From positions 21,649,447-21,713,446 of the forward strand of contig NW_023998414.1 of assembly GCF_014805625.2 (NCBI RefSeq): DNA of 64,000 bases. The letters are read 5' to 3'. Position 1 is the first letter of the stretch. Each line of letters starts with the position of its first letter. This document shows positions 1-12,178 of this stretch, piece after piece. The notes under the pieces are model-generated. The model was not told where the DNA came from, searched no databases, and saw only the letters and a program-made list of their open reading frames with translations. The stretch is from Glossina fuscipes. Taxonomy: Eukaryota > Arthropoda > Insecta > Diptera > Glossinidae. The translations under genes and the position numbers were made by a program.

Positions 1-278
1 TATGCCCATGTTTAACGTTACGCTGATCAGTAAAACTTATCGTATAATTTCAATAACAAGGTGCTCATCATATATGGCTATAAGATTTTCATAAATTCTC
101 ATAAATGCGTTCATTGTATCGCTCGCTTTCTGTCGCTGTCTGTGGCAAGAAGAAGAAGAAGAAAACAATTTGAAAATTTATGAAAAAAAAAAAAAATTAT
201 AATAACAATAAAAATAATAATTGTGAAAATTGAAAATAAAAATCGATTGCTCGATAAAATAAAGGAAATCTATTTATA

Positions 279-308
<30 letters not shown>
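279..308. repeat. (CATA)n microsatellite
   Basis: About seven uninterrupted CATA units are visible. CATA/TATG arrays recur in short form elsewhere in the window, for example near 44320 on the other strand. Confidence 0.9.
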
Positions 309-309
<1 letters not shown>

Positions 310-639
310 GCGCTTTATAGTTAGAACAAAACTTTAGAATCCTCTACGTATGCTTATTATCTATGTATAGCTTGGATCGGATATTCTAATGTTATTACGG
401 GCAGCGTTAGTGCAGTTTGTCGGCATTTGCTCAATGGTTATAAAGTTTAAAATGTGCATTTATTGAAATGTTGCTTGGTGTTGTAATTGCGTGTAGCATG
501 TTAAAAAATTATTACGTATTGAATTGAGTATAGTTTTGTTTTGTTTGCCTTCATAAAATCAAACGCTAAAAAAACCAGCAGCAGTAACGATAATACTAGC
601 GGAGAATAAAAATCCAAGTCAAGGCGCTACAACGTAGTT

Positions 640-845
640 TGTATTGACGTTGTTGTACTTGTATTGTTGTGTCGTTATTGATATTGTTGTTGCCGTTGCC
701 GTTGCCGTTGCTGGTGCCGGTGTAGATGATGTTTATGATGATTGTAGTATTTTGTTCTTGTTGTTGTTATTATTATTATTATTATTGTTGTTATTGTTGT
801 TATTGTTACTCTTATTATTGCTACTATTGTTGTTGGTCTTGTCTA
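640..845. repeat. imperfect GTT/GCC/ATT triplet tract
   Basis: Runs of GTTGCC and GTT/ATT triplets give long Val-Ala and poly-Leu pseudo-frames. In fly genomes such tracts are typical of UTRs and introns as well as of CAA-rich coding runs read on the other strand. No splice-bounded frame supports coding here. A similar style of triplet tract closes the window near 63730. Confidence 0.6.
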
Positions 846-3378
846 CAAAAGAGTGAGCCAAGTGCAAGTCCAATGTAGCAAAAGTGCAATGACTTGACTC
901 GTGTTTTTATGTATTGCCCGTATGTGAATGAAAGCTAAGAATAACCAGCCGCCAAGATTAAAGCTTTTGCTGTTTGTGTGCACTCTGCGCACTCTGCGCA
1001 ACTATACGAAAAGGTTTATCATGTCTGTGCTTGATTGTGTGTCTTTTCGGTTTGGTGGCGCTGCAACAACAAGTTTTCTGGTCTAGCTTGCATGCTTGCA
1101 ACTAAAATACTGCCTAGATTTTTACTTTGGTTTCTTTGGTTGCTCTTGTAAAGTTTTTCTTCATCTTTTGTAATTTTTTCAAGGGAGCCTCAAGGTTTTT
1201 GCTTACCTATCAACAAAACTTTTCTTCTTATATTCTTCTATGTCTGCATGCGATTTATATGTTTGTATATATATATATATGCATGTATGCGTTTTTAATA
1301 GTTGCTTTCATCCTAAGATTGCAGTCAGTTGGTACTCACTGAATGATAAAGATGATGATTATTGTGATGATGATAATGATGATGATATGTGTTTGCGCAT
1401 GCTCACCTCACATAATGCAACTTAATGTAACACTGCTACGCTCCTCGATTGACTGACTGCCTGGTTATGCGCGTTTAATAATTGAAAAAGAAAAAAAAAC
1501 AAAAAAATATGTACATAAATAAGAAGGAAAGAAAGATTATGATGGTTAGTAGTTAGCTTATAACGAATTTTGTCAGTCTACATTTTATTTATTTATTTGT
1601 TTTCTATATATATGCATATAAATATATATATATATATAGTGAAATAAACTTACAAAGCATGGATTTAAATTGGATTACCGAATAACTTGGATCATATCGA
1701 TCGTCTGCGTTGAAAACTCTACTGCACCTGACATTTGAAACTACAATCATTGAGTTGTTAATCGTGATGCTTTGTCTGTCTATTCGGCTACTCAAGTGAC
1801 TGTCGAAAAATTCGAAGACACTTCTGACACCTTCACAATTTCCACATTCTACATTTTGTTTATACATTTTACACCATAGAAGTCGTTAATGAAATCCCTA
1901 TTCATAGGCTTAATATATTTTAGGCGATTTAATTAATGTGAGATTTACATAAGGCCCATTGACTCCATATGATGGAATTTTACCTTTTTTCAAAGCAATA
2001 TCAAGTAAATATAGTTAAAGTAAATATTAATCATATTCGTTTAAAAAACAAAAAAAAAAAAAAATAACTCATTTAAGTAAGAAGAATGATCGATTTGTGT
2101 ACGATGGATATACGAAAGAAACACTGACAGTTGGCTTGATTTCGCTACTTATGTTGATTTTGTATAAAGCACATGGCAGAATGACACAGACATATATCTA
2201 TCCTTTAAGTAAAGCGCTCGGATGACATAAAGTTTAAAAAATAATTAGTAGTCAGTTTCCCCAGACGGTGACTCCATTACTCTTGAAGTGCTAGAGCGAA
2301 GCTATTGGCTTGAACCATTTCTCTCTCAATATTTAGTCATTTCGCGATTTTAGATTAACGACACTCATCACACCCGACGAGTGTTTCATAGCTATCAAGA
2401 CAGACACAAACCCAAAGGAAAAAGAAGAACAGCTTCGTTGAACTCCTGATATCCACGCTATTTACAGACTTATTTAAAATGATTGGCAAACATTTTAAGC
2501 AGCATAAGCTATGCTATGCTTATGCGCGGATCTTCCAGAACTGTCGAACAGAACTGTCTCTTCTCATAGATTTTCAATATCCGCGAGAATATTTCAAGGT
2601 AACCCATAGACGTGCTTAGCTTAGCTCAGCTACAACTTATTATGTTCATATTACATTGTAGACTGCGATTGTAGATCGTATAGGATACAAGTTCACATAA
2701 AAAGCTATATAGACAAGAATTCTTCATGCCTTACACGCCTTAGCTTTTCTATGGAAAGTCTGCCTTCGTCGACAATGACAGATGGATAGAGTGACATAAG
2801 CGAATTCGTGAAGAGCGTTCGCGGAGCATACACGGAAAGAAATTCATATATAATCTTGACGTAGTTGAGGTGATTCCGTTATTCAACTAGTAGGTAGTCT
2901 GGAATATGTAGACCGCAGATGAAAAGTTAGACGAGCGGAGTTGTCTAGAATCCTAGAGTTAGTTTCTATACTCGTCTGAACTACTTACGTGTGACAGACA
3001 GAGAAAGCGTTTTTTAGCTATATAGACTATGTATAAGACAGATATACAACAGAAGAGATAATGGGGACGCGATCTTACTGTTCGAACCGAGTTTGAATGT
3101 GAATAAGCTAAACAGAATGTATATAGCAAAGGCGACCTTACTTTTCACGATAGAAATAAATTACGTACTTTTTATAGATTAATTGATATTTAAATTCTAT
3201 GCGTTACAAACATACGAGAAATTTGTGTGTACCCACGGTAGGGAGAATTGAAAACGAAGATTTTCGCTATAGTCCAACACGAAGCTCTTTTAAGCAGAAT
3301 ACTATGATGAATCTGATGATAATAACAATCATGGATTTTAAACAACATATATAAACATATATAGAAATGCATACATAT

Positions 3379-3428
3379 ACACACACACACACACACACAC
3401 ACCCACACGCACACACACACAAACACAC
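3379..3428. repeat. (CA)n microsatellite
   Basis: CA dinucleotide array of about 25 units with a few CCC, CG and AAA interruptions. The Cys-Val frame that reads through it on the minus strand is an artefact of the repeat. Confidence 0.9.
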
Positions 3429-3825
3429 GTAAAATGCAAACTAAAATTACAGATACGCCTCTGGAAAAGGGTCTCTTGAAAGGGTGGCGACACAATTTTA
3501 GAGAAAAAAAATGCAAAAATTTGTTTTAATATTAATTCTTTGTCTCATATGCATATGCATTCGGTGGGTGTTTTGTAAAAAAATCCTTTCACCTCATTTG
3601 ATATTCGTGTTACTACGCCTCTGTTCAAATTCTAAGACTTAGGCCTTCATGTTTGTGCTCATGTTAAGCTCTTTAAATTTTGTAATCTATTGGTTATTGT
3701 TGAATTTTCCACGTTGTGCACGTTGTATATGTGCATGCGTTTGTTAAGCGATTCTCTGTGTTCCTCACTGTTGCATAAATACATTTCATTTTCTTTACTG
3801 CTGCAACAAGTGGTCGGTATTTTGT

Positions 3826-3827
<2 letters not shown>

Positions 3828-3856
<29 letters not shown>
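3828..3856. repeat. (TA)n microsatellite
   Basis: Uninterrupted TA array of about 14 units. It is one of many TA arrays in the window. Confidence 0.9.
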
Positions 3857-3858
<2 letters not shown>

Positions 3859-4439
3859 TTTTTTCTCGGTTTAATGGTTATTTATTTATTTTTTGTTTTG
3901 TTTTTCGAAACGCTGACTCCGGTCAAGCTGTGTAATTTTTAGGTGTTGATAGTTTTCCTCTCTCGTGTTTGCAATTTTATATACTTTTATCACACCTTCT
4001 TTTCTTCTATATTATCGTATTATAATCGCTCGGCTAAATTGTTCGCAACACTTACATCACACTCCAATAAATATATTTATATATGTGTAGAGTGTTTGTA
4101 AGGTCTTTAAAAATTGCACAAATTTAAGACGAATAAAGGCAGAATATTATTATGTAATAATCAATGAAATTAATTCCATTAATTAAATACATGATCATCA
4201 CTAGCTGGAAGGAGCGCAATTTTATTGCTTTTGATGATCCAGATATATGTTATAGTAATATAGCATTAGTGAACACAACCAAATAACGAGATATGCGAAG
4301 AGATTTGCCAAAATAAGAGCGAGGAAAATCTCTGCAATTAGGCATCGAATATAACTCGTTTTCGTTTCATTGTTTATTTCATACTTAAGAAATCATTTTT
4401 ATATTTCGAAAAAAAAAAAAAAAAACAAAAACAAACGAG

Positions 4440-4665
4440 TAAGACAATTAAATTCAGTCTTTATACATATCATCGTCAATACCAACCTGCCTGCATGAAC
4501 TTCCAATATTTCTACCAAATTTCAAGTCGATAGATTCATCTTTACAGCCCGGAGAACGTTCACAACAGACATTACACAGTCGGACAGACGGACTGATGCT
4601 GATCAAGAATACATACATTTTGTGGGGATGTTTTGAGAAAATGAATCTACCCCTCATCTTTCGGT
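4440..4665 (+). repeat. dispersed fly repeat with GGACAGACGGAC core
   Basis: The stretch reads in order: a CCAAATTTCAAGTCGATAG-type segment near 4517, a CGGACAGACGGAC core near 4579, then CTGATCAAGAATACAT followed by TTTTGTGGGGATG. From memory, this order of motifs matches a repeat widespread in non-coding DNA of Drosophila and other higher flies. I cannot name a database family. The minus-strand frame through it is not a gene. Confidence 0.5.
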
Positions 4666-4681
4666 GACGTTACGTGAGTTT

Positions 4682-4940
4682 GGGACAGCAACAACATATG
4701 CTACGCACATGTGACTGCAAAGCATCAAAACTGGCCCAGTTGAGACCGTAGGTCAGTCTTGAAATCTAGCCCAATTTCGCGAACCTTTTACTAAATCCGT
4801 AAACTACCATTTATTTCCAAATGGCAGGTAAGCGAAATTGTGCATGATTTTCAAGATTGACCTACGCTTTTCATTTGCCCCAGTTTTGCTGGTTTGCAGC
4901 CACCTGTATACTCCTGCAAAGCTGAAGTTGCTGCTATCCC
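4682..4940. repeat. long imperfect inverted repeat (fold-back)
   Basis: The outer end of the left arm (GGGACAGCAACAAC, 4682-4695) matches the reverse complement of the right end (GGGATAGCAGCAAC, ending at 4940). Inner arms match again: GTGACTGCAAA against GTGGCTGCAAA, then GTAGGTCAGTCTTGAAA against GTAGGTCAATCTTGAAA, then CAATTTCGC in both. Arms are about 110 bp, alignable with small gaps, around a loop of roughly 40 bp near 4787-4825. No convincing target-site duplication is visible. It could be a MITE or fold-back element, or the source of a hairpin RNA. Confidence 0.7.
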
Positions 4941-5480
4941 GATATTCATCTAACATATTAAGCAAAGTTTTGAACATTTCAAGTTAAAAGATTATGAACC
5001 GAATGAGAATTTAAAAAAAAAAAAAAAAATCGAAAAAAATTCTTAAATAACATGATTGAATGAGAATTTTGAAAGTAATTCACAATAAAGTCTCTCTACA
5101 CTTTTCATGTAAAAACTTTTTTTATACAATGTGTCATGACGAAGACCCGGATTAAAGTAAAAGAAATCATTAGAGAGATTGAAAGCTTGTAATAAAGTAT
5201 GCACCCGCATGAGACTGTAATTCTCGAGTCAGGAACGTATGAATCCACTGAACATAATAATTATTTGTTGTAAAAATCTTATTTTAAAGGACTGTGAGAG
5301 AAAAGGCGAACTATTTCGCATTCGTAAATGCCCGATTATAGCATACATTCGTTTAATTCAGCGAACATATGTTTTTCTGCATGCATGCATGCGCAAGTGG
5401 TTTCTGGCGGCCTTTTGTGCAACTAATACGAAAATGTAAATTCTATGTTTGCTTGTTCGACTAAAACTATATAATATATG

Positions 5481-5484
<4 letters not shown>

Positions 5485-5519
<35 letters not shown>

Positions 5520-5523
5520 TTTT
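5485..5523. repeat. (TA)n followed by T-run
   Basis: About 13 TA units run directly into a 13-base T tract. Confidence 0.9.
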
Positions 5524-5897
5524 CTTTTCGGGCAATGCGTGTTTATCCATTTGGGGTTCTTTTTTTTTCCTTATGCCTGTCACATACGATGCATTAATTT
5601 ATGGCATGTCGTCTTAAAATTATCGGCTAACTTTTTAGTTGGTGTTTAGTTGTTCTTTAATTGAGCAAAAACTTCTGGACAGCGATGAAACCGGAAATTT
5701 TCTCTTGAATTTATACCTCTGTGAAATGATTATTACAGGAAAAACCAAAGATAAATTTTTTTATCGCTCTTTTACGTTTTTTATATGACTTTTTATTTAG
5801 CGAACTATCAATATTCATTTTGTCAGTCCGCTTGTAATATTTAACACGATTGTAACCATTTGCTATATGCATACGTGCCGGTTTATTCTTGCCTTAA

Positions 5898-5899
<2 letters not shown>

Positions 5900-5943
<44 letters not shown>

Positions 5944-5946
5944 TCT
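5900..5946. repeat. (TC)n microsatellite
   Basis: TC dinucleotide array of about 23 units with a single CACT interruption at its end. Similar TC arrays are at 56449 and 61063. Confidence 0.9.
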
Positions 5947-6249
5947 CCGATTGAATTATCTACGGTTAAATCTCTGAAAGCCATCGAAAACTAAGAATTA
6001 ATGCAAACATGCTTAGATACAAGATAAGCATGATCCACCTGCCACAGACTTTTACAATTAAATTAAAATACTGCTGTATAGTCGAAAAAAATTCTGAAAA
6101 TTTCAGAACAGCTTCCATACCCCTCATCACTTGTAGTAAACGATATATTAAGTTTGTGCGAACGTACGTAGGAGTCAGTAGAGAGTAAGATTTAAGATTG
6201 GCTGTCTGTTTGCTTCTCTGATGCTTGTTCATGTAATATTATGTTCCAC

Positions 6250-6375
6250 CTATAGGTCGCAATAGTTGAGATATTTGAAAGAAATTCGGTACATTCGCTT
6301 GCTTTGATCCAAGAACGAATCACGGTCTACTTTTTCCCCGGCTCCCCATGTGACAACTCATTTTGATAAGATGGC
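6250..6375 (+). repeat. copy of modular dispersed repeat
   Basis: The order TATAGGTCGCAATAGTTGAG, ATATTTGAAAGAAATTCGG, TACATTCG, CTTTGATCCAAGAACGAA, then TCCCCGGCTCCCCATGTGAC follows the module order seen in the fuller copy at 29490-29850. The copy is degenerate, with no clear ends or duplication. Confidence 0.5.
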
Positions 6376-7381
6376 CAAAAGTCGTTGAGTCATAGTTTCT
6401 CGACATTCTAACTTGATAGGGAAAAGCTGCATCGATAAGGGGTTGGCCCCCTTCGTATAACCCTTTCTAGGAGAATTGATTGTGTCTTTATATTATAGAA
6501 AGACAATCGAATTTGAACAATGTGGGTCCATTTTTTGAATCGTAATTCATATAAGATTTCTCATTAATTGTAAGTCCTCTAGAAAAAGATTTAATTTTTG
6601 ATATTTTGTGATGAAGGTGAGCAATTTATCAGAAAAATTAGCGATAGGGAATTTGGATTGCATAGGTCTATGTTTTAAATCTTCACATACATAGGGGTTA
6701 TCGTTAACAGCCAGGCCTTATATGGCAAGAAAGTCTGCGTTCCAGTTTTTTATGATGGAAACTGAAAAAGTATACAATTTTTAGGGAGTAAATTAAGTTT
6801 ATTAAATTTCGGATCGTGCCAGGTGATGCATGATGGGAGTCTTCTCCAATATGCGGTCTTTCGTGAAAAGTATGCTTCTCGATGATATTAATTTGTAATT
6901 TTTGGTCTATTGTTATCAAAACGAGTGAAATGAGATAGAGTATCCAAGGGTCGATCTTGCCCGTCTATAATGTTCTTGCTTTTTTTTTTTTTTTTTTTTG
7001 TAATACTTATCTGAAAATTTTAATAACTTTTTTCTTAGTACAATCAAATAATCATAGAACTGTTAGTGGAATAGTGGAATTGTAGACGAACAAGTCCACG
7101 ATTAATCAAAAACCTGCGATTTTTTCATATTTGATTAATTGTTTTAATTTCTGCCTCTTTTTCATTATTTTTCATTTCACGGTAAATTCTTCTATATCGA
7201 GCGATATCTATGTCTCTCTGTATGTTAACCGGAAATAATTCTTATTAAAGCGTAAGCGGCGGACTTTGCTATCTCCCATAAGCTATCTTTCGTTCCATGC
7301 AAAATATCGAATTTGACAACAAACAATGTAAATGATTGTTGTAAGCAATCTAACTCCGCAAATCGAAGAAGATGTTAACAT
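6376..7381. other. AT-rich spacer
   Basis: I see no gene, RNA or element here. The stretch has short frames only and an 18-base T run near 6980. Confidence 0.6.
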
Positions 7382-7396
7382 TAGATAGATTTATAA
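7382..7396 (+). repeat. target-site duplication, left copy
   Basis: TAGATAGATTTATAA here is repeated exactly at 7558-7572 and brackets the LINE fragment. Fifteen identical bases is typical of target-primed reverse transcription. Confidence 0.85.
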
Positions 7397-7557
7397 TATA
7401 TATATATATTTATTAATACTACTAAGCTTATTATCTAATATCCTTTTTTTTAAATTAGAGCCGATAGCCTGTGTTGCTAGTGCTCAATGTCTCTTTTTTT
7501 AGTCTAAGAATTCAATTTATTAGTCTAAAATTAAAATAATAATAATAATAATAATAA
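7397..7557 (+). mobile_element. I-clade LINE, 5'-truncated 3' end
   Basis: This short insertion carries the last codons and 3' UTR of the same family as the longer minus-strand copy at 40621-41683. The reading INTTKLII-stop, the 26-base block at 7459-7484 and the TCTAAGAATTC segment all match that copy with only a few differences. It ends in about eight TAA units, the tail style of I-type LINEs. A perfect 15-bp duplication flanks it, so both ends are certain. Only the extreme 3' end survives, so it is a dead-on-arrival insertion. A TA run at its 5' edge may be target sequence or added during insertion. Confidence 0.85.
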
Positions 7558-7572
7558 TAGATAGATTTATAA
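7558..7572 (+). repeat. target-site duplication, right copy
   Basis: Exact repeat of 7382-7396 (TAGATAGATTTATAA), directly after the TAA tail. Confidence 0.85.
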
Positions 7573-9285
7573 CTTGAACAACTTAACACAACTAACTGGC
7601 TCACTCGAAATTAGTCGTAATCGGTGTTTGAATAATACGCCCTTGCTTGTGTGTGTATGGGATGGCTTTTCGCATATTTTTTAAGAAAAAAAGTTTGTGA
7701 CGTTTTTTCTCAAAATTTAAAACACATTTTTATAGTTTTTATTTAAAATCAATAAATTATAATTGTTCCCCCCCAAAAAGGTTTTAGTAAAACGATTATG
7801 TCATCGATGTAAGCTCTCTCGCATTTTTGTACCAAAATCCTGGCGACTTTCCCAAGTCTCTTCTTCCCAAATCAACTTCTTTCAGCATTAAGGGAGTTGT
7901 GCAAATATCGGAACAGGCACGATCCGGGCTATGGGGTGAATATATCCAAACTTTGGGTTCTTAAAGACGTACGTGATCTGACATTGTCGTGCGGGAAGAT
8001 GACACTTTAACTACTGATCAAATCTGGATGCTTTGCATTATACTTCAGTGCTTTATAAATTCTTCTTTTCGTATCGAGTCTTATGGCAATGGTTTCAAAC
8101 TGTTTGCTTGTAATTAGTGCGTACTTCCGCAGCTATTTCATGGCAGGAAATGTGTTGGGTTTTCTTCTTTGATGAAGCGGCACGCATACCGAACATCGAA
8201 ATTTCCAGAAGGGAAGACCGTATTTACGTTTTGCTGATGTTGGTGAAGCATCTTCATCACATACATCACGAGTTTTTTCACCAACTTGTCAAGCGCACTT
8301 TTCCAATAAGTTATCTCACTTTCAAAACGCGATTACATTTAATTGATTGAACAAGTGTTCGGATGTAGGTTTATTTTTCTTTTCGTTAATTCTTTAAAGA
8401 CTGGCACCCATCTATGAGCTATTATTTTCGGATAACAACAATTAAATGAAATATAAGGAATACTTCCGAATGAAGGTGATACGTGATACGTGATACGTTG
8501 AAATGTTAGCTCGTACTTTGCATAATAGGTATCGTTGACAAGGCGGAGTCACTATCAATGACCTTTGCTTATGTGTTCTTGATACGATCAAAGTCGATAG
8601 CATGTCTTTAATTGTCTGATTATAAAAAGTCAATTACGAATTTATTATAAGCCTCCCTGTGCGATTCAAATGATGATAAAATTTATTAAGCACTTTAAGT
8701 CATAATGCTCGAGTATGGCAATGTATTTGAAATAAATGAAAATCTGTTCTTTTTTTATCTTTTTACACGTATTTTTCTTTGCGCTTGTTCGTTTAATCAT
8801 ATATTGAATGTACATCATGAACTTTAGTTGTCTGGTTTAAAACGCACTTAATTTGCTGCTAAATTGATTTTCCACTTGTTCACACATCCACAGCAAATTT
8901 AAATAACGATATAACAAGTGAACGGAGCAGATGGAAAATAATAATAATTATGAAAATTGTATAAGGAATGTAACGAACCTGAGGCACTCCTTATCACATT
9001 CGAATTGATAATCGAGACAGAAGTTTCAATGGGCTTTGATAGCAATCTCTTCTCCTGTTATTCTACCATTGTGTATTCTGAACGGTCTTACAGATATTCA
9101 TATAACAAATTTTTCAGTTATGTTGTCGATGAGGAAGGATCGTTACCGGCTGCTCGCCCTTAAATCGAATTTGATCATAATTTTATTATATTACAAACAA
9201 CAAATTTATATATATATATATATATTAATAATATTAAATTTAAATTATTTATTGATCGCTCGGTTATTACACTTGCAAGCTATTA
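7573..9285. other. AT-rich spacer
   Basis: No gene recognised. A 77-codon plus-strand frame at 8117-8350 has no recognisable motif and no splice context. A threefold tandem GTGATAC is at 8476-8496. Confidence 0.55.
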
Positions 9286-9535
9286 TATGAGAAGTGGTAG
9301 AAAAAGTGATCCAATTCAAAATATCTCAAAAATTGCGCCCTGTAAGTTGAGTAACCGTACAAACAGATGGACAGGCAACCTTAGATCGATTCAGAAAATG
9401 AAGAATTCGATTTTGGATTTTGAATCGATCGGAATGAGAAAAGTTGGGTCTTTCATAAGTTCTTTTAGATGCTGCGTATATTCGCACAAACTTACCATAC
9501 TCTTGTATGGCAAGTATGGTATATGGCATAACAAA
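9286..9535 (-). repeat. copy of modular dispersed repeat with hairpins
   Basis: Read on the minus strand it gives TATACCATACTTGCCATAC, AGTTTGTGCG, GAAAGACCCAAC, CCGATCGATTCAAAATC, CTGAATCGATCTAAGG, CTGTCCATCTGTTTG, CGCAATTTTTGAGATATTTT and GGATCACTTTTTC, in the same order as the plus-strand copies at 29490 and 57346. The ACCATACT/AGTATGGT arms and the GATTCA...TGAATC arms form hairpins. Frames across it on both strands are shadows of the repeat. Confidence 0.6.
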
Positions 9536-9686
9536 TGTAAGAATGGATTTGGTTAAAATTTAATAATATATTATTTTTGAAAAAAGGGAAGGGAGAAGAA
9601 GAGAAGAAAGAGAAAAAAATGAATTTGTTCTTGTTCTTGTTCTATAAAAAACTTAAGATGTTGTACTCGTTGTAATTTGGAAAAAA

Positions 9687-9723
9687 CGGACGGACGGATG
9701 GACGGACGGATGGACGGATGGAC
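9687..9723. repeat. GGAC/GGAT tetranucleotide array
   Basis: Nine tetramer units alternate GGAC and GGAT. Short GGAC/GAAC/GTCC arrays like this recur at many separate places in the window (near 13685, 18845, 37620, 55350 and 58220) and are often part of the dispersed repeat. Confidence 0.85.
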
Positions 9724-10577
9724 ACAAACCGATTGGCCTGATTTAAAACTGTTAATCATCCATCATCCGTTATTTCGGTTGGCTTGATTGGTTAATTAGT
9801 CGATTGTTTATTACTTTTATTTAATTATTGCTCCCGTCGATTAATTGAAATCTATTTTACGACTATACAGATCGGAATTAACATTGATTATTGTTGATTA
9901 AGAAACTGCTTTAAAATATTTACAGAATCTCTTTTCGACATTTTGAATTTCCAATTCATTCAATAATTCGCTCTTCGTCACGTTAAACATATTTGCTAAT
10001 ACGATTCTATCTGGGAGGGATGAGGCGACGAAATCGCTGATAAGAGAATATATATATGTATATCAAATACTTATATCGTAGAGGTGGGCAAACTAAATAT
10101 AGCTAACTGGATATATGATAAAAAGAAATGAAAAGAGATGAGGACGAGAGTATTCGGTAAATTTTTTAATGGTATGTTAACTAAAAACAATAAAAAACTC
10201 ACACGCACACCGCAATATTATACGGAATGAAAAATGAAGATAAACAAGAACAAGGGGCAACAGTAACAACAAGAATAAGAACATTAACTGCAACCGCAAC
10301 AAAGGTGACTGTCTAGGGATAATATCCGCGTGACATGATCTCTTGCAAAAATAAATATGCAATCATGGCTGTTGCTTAGGCAGGGAATTTATAAAATAAA
10401 TCGTGAAAGTGTGTATTGCTTAAACAGGTAAAAATAACTCATTTACTGCAAACTTGGTGAGAGACTTAGTCAAGATTGCTTTTAATACACTTGACTCAAC
10501 TATATACAGGCATAGACGTTAGTATATTAAGAAGAAATGTTAGGAATATATAAGCGCATGTATGCATAAGTTAAAGC

Positions 10578-10820
10578 TATATATATATATATATATGTAT
10601 TGTGGTATAGATAAGCAGCAATTACTATTTAGAAACAGGGCGGTAAGACATGTGAATTAATTGAGAAGAGCAACTTTACAGCAATCTCGTTACCGCAAAT
10701 AGGGGAAAGGAAGTTACACATGTATATATATATATATATTTCACGAAGTTATATATATATGTATATATATATATATGTATATGTAGATAGATATATTCAT
10801 ATAAATATATATGCATATAT
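10578..10820. repeat. cluster of TA/TATG microsatellites
   Basis: Several separate TA arrays with interspersed TATG units occur within 250 bases. This is low-complexity sequence only. Confidence 0.85.
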
Positions 10821-12120
10821 AATGTAGTAAAAATTGTGTACTTGTGCATGATATGTTTCGTTTATCTATGGAGCACTGGGGCAGCAAGGCATCAAGTCAC
10901 TGGTATGTTTGTCTCTGTTTCTGTCCTCTATCTGCACATTGAAATAAAGAAGAAATGCAAAATGCACTTAACGTATTCGTATGCATGCGTAAGCTTATTT
11001 CAAACAATAAACAAACTAACATGAATTTAAAGAAAAAACGACAACAAAAACATTTAAATGGCAATGCGTACGTGTACTTACATACATATTGTATGCAGTT
11101 TAGCGAAAAGGTGATGGTGTGACATGGCACTCGTCTACCTAAGGGTATGGACCAAAAAAAAAAAAAAAAAAAAAAAAAAGAATAAACAAAGCTTGCATGT
11201 TGAACAAGCTACAGCCATAATAATGACAATAAATGTTCATGAATGTATGCACGTATGGGTATAATGTATCTGTTTATCTAGCATTTTTTCCATTATTTTT
11301 TTTTTTTTTTGTTTTTGTTTTTTATGTAACCAACACCAACAGATAGGAAGTGTATTCATTTTGTCAAAACGTTTGCAATACACAGAAGGAAGCTAGGCAA
11401 GGCGCTATAAAGAATACAAAACTCTTGATTGATGGCATGACCATGTCCATTTGTCCGACTGTGGAATGTCTATGCTATACTCAAGAATAATTAAGATTTC
11501 AAGCTTAAATATGCCAAAAATATTGAAAGTTCTTACGCTTGGGTTTGCCTAGACTTGTAAGCCATAAACTAACAAAGCCTGTGCTCTTAAAATCAAAAAA
11601 AAAAACAAAAAAAAAATCCCGCTTGTTTTGATCATTATTCTTAAACTTCTTTGGTTAATCGTGCGATATGTGTGAGATAATAGGGGAAAACATCCACTAA
11701 ACCCACTGCCACATCCACATCCGTGCCCATCCGATATGATTGCATATCAAAATTTCGTGGGTACACAGTATTCGACTACAGGCGAAGATAATTTTCTTCT
11801 TTTATTTTTTTTGATATCTATCGCGTTATGCATAGGACTGCAACAGTTTGATTGCGAGCGTGTAGCCCCCTCATGCCACCGTATACACTTGCTGTAGGCG
11901 GAACAATCATGCATACATGCATGCAAGCATCTTAGCAACCTTTCTAACTTTTAATATGTTGCGCTTTTTCCATAAAAGAAAAATGAAGAAGAAGAGAAAA
12001 GAAAAAAAAAAAAAAGGCCTTATCTGTGTTAATGTGTTTAAGTGCGAGTTTTTTATTTTTATTTTATTTTTTTCTTTTGTTTTATTTTTACTTTGTTTTT
12101 TGTTAGCCATTCACGATAAA

Positions 12121-12178
12121 ATTGTTGCCGTTGTTGTTGTTGTTGTTGCTTCTGCTGCTGCTGCTGTTGCTGCTTTTA
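12121..12178. repeat. GTT/GCT triplet repeat
   Basis: GTT units change into GCT units (CAA/AGC on the other strand). The Val-Ala frame here has no gene context. Confidence 0.8.

Larger units (their letters stand above)
1..4439. other. AT-rich non-coding spacer
   Basis: I see no gene here. Open frames are short and made of low-complexity sequence (for example a poly-Leu frame over a GTT/ATT tract near 640-856). The stretch holds a CATA tetranucleotide array, triplet repeats, a CA array and a TA array, listed separately. There is also a small perfect hairpin at 2502-2525 (8-bp arms GCATAAGC/GCTTATGC). The DNA looks like fly intron or intergenic spacer. Confidence 0.6.
4941..6249. other. AT-rich spacer with TA and TC arrays
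   Basis: No gene seen. There is a short fragment resembling the dispersed repeat at about 5118-5150 (TATACAATGTGTC, then GACGAAGACCCGGATTAA, as at 57391). The rest is AT-rich and includes a TA array followed by a T run and a TC array. Confidence 0.55.

Noticed and set aside
644..856. 70-codon frame with a long poly-Leu run
   Set aside because: Produced by a GTT/ATT triplet repeat. No initiation, splice or domain evidence.
3190..3516. 108-codon minus-strand frame
   Set aside because: Its Cys-Val core is the CA microsatellite read on the minus strand. The ends show no recognisable protein.
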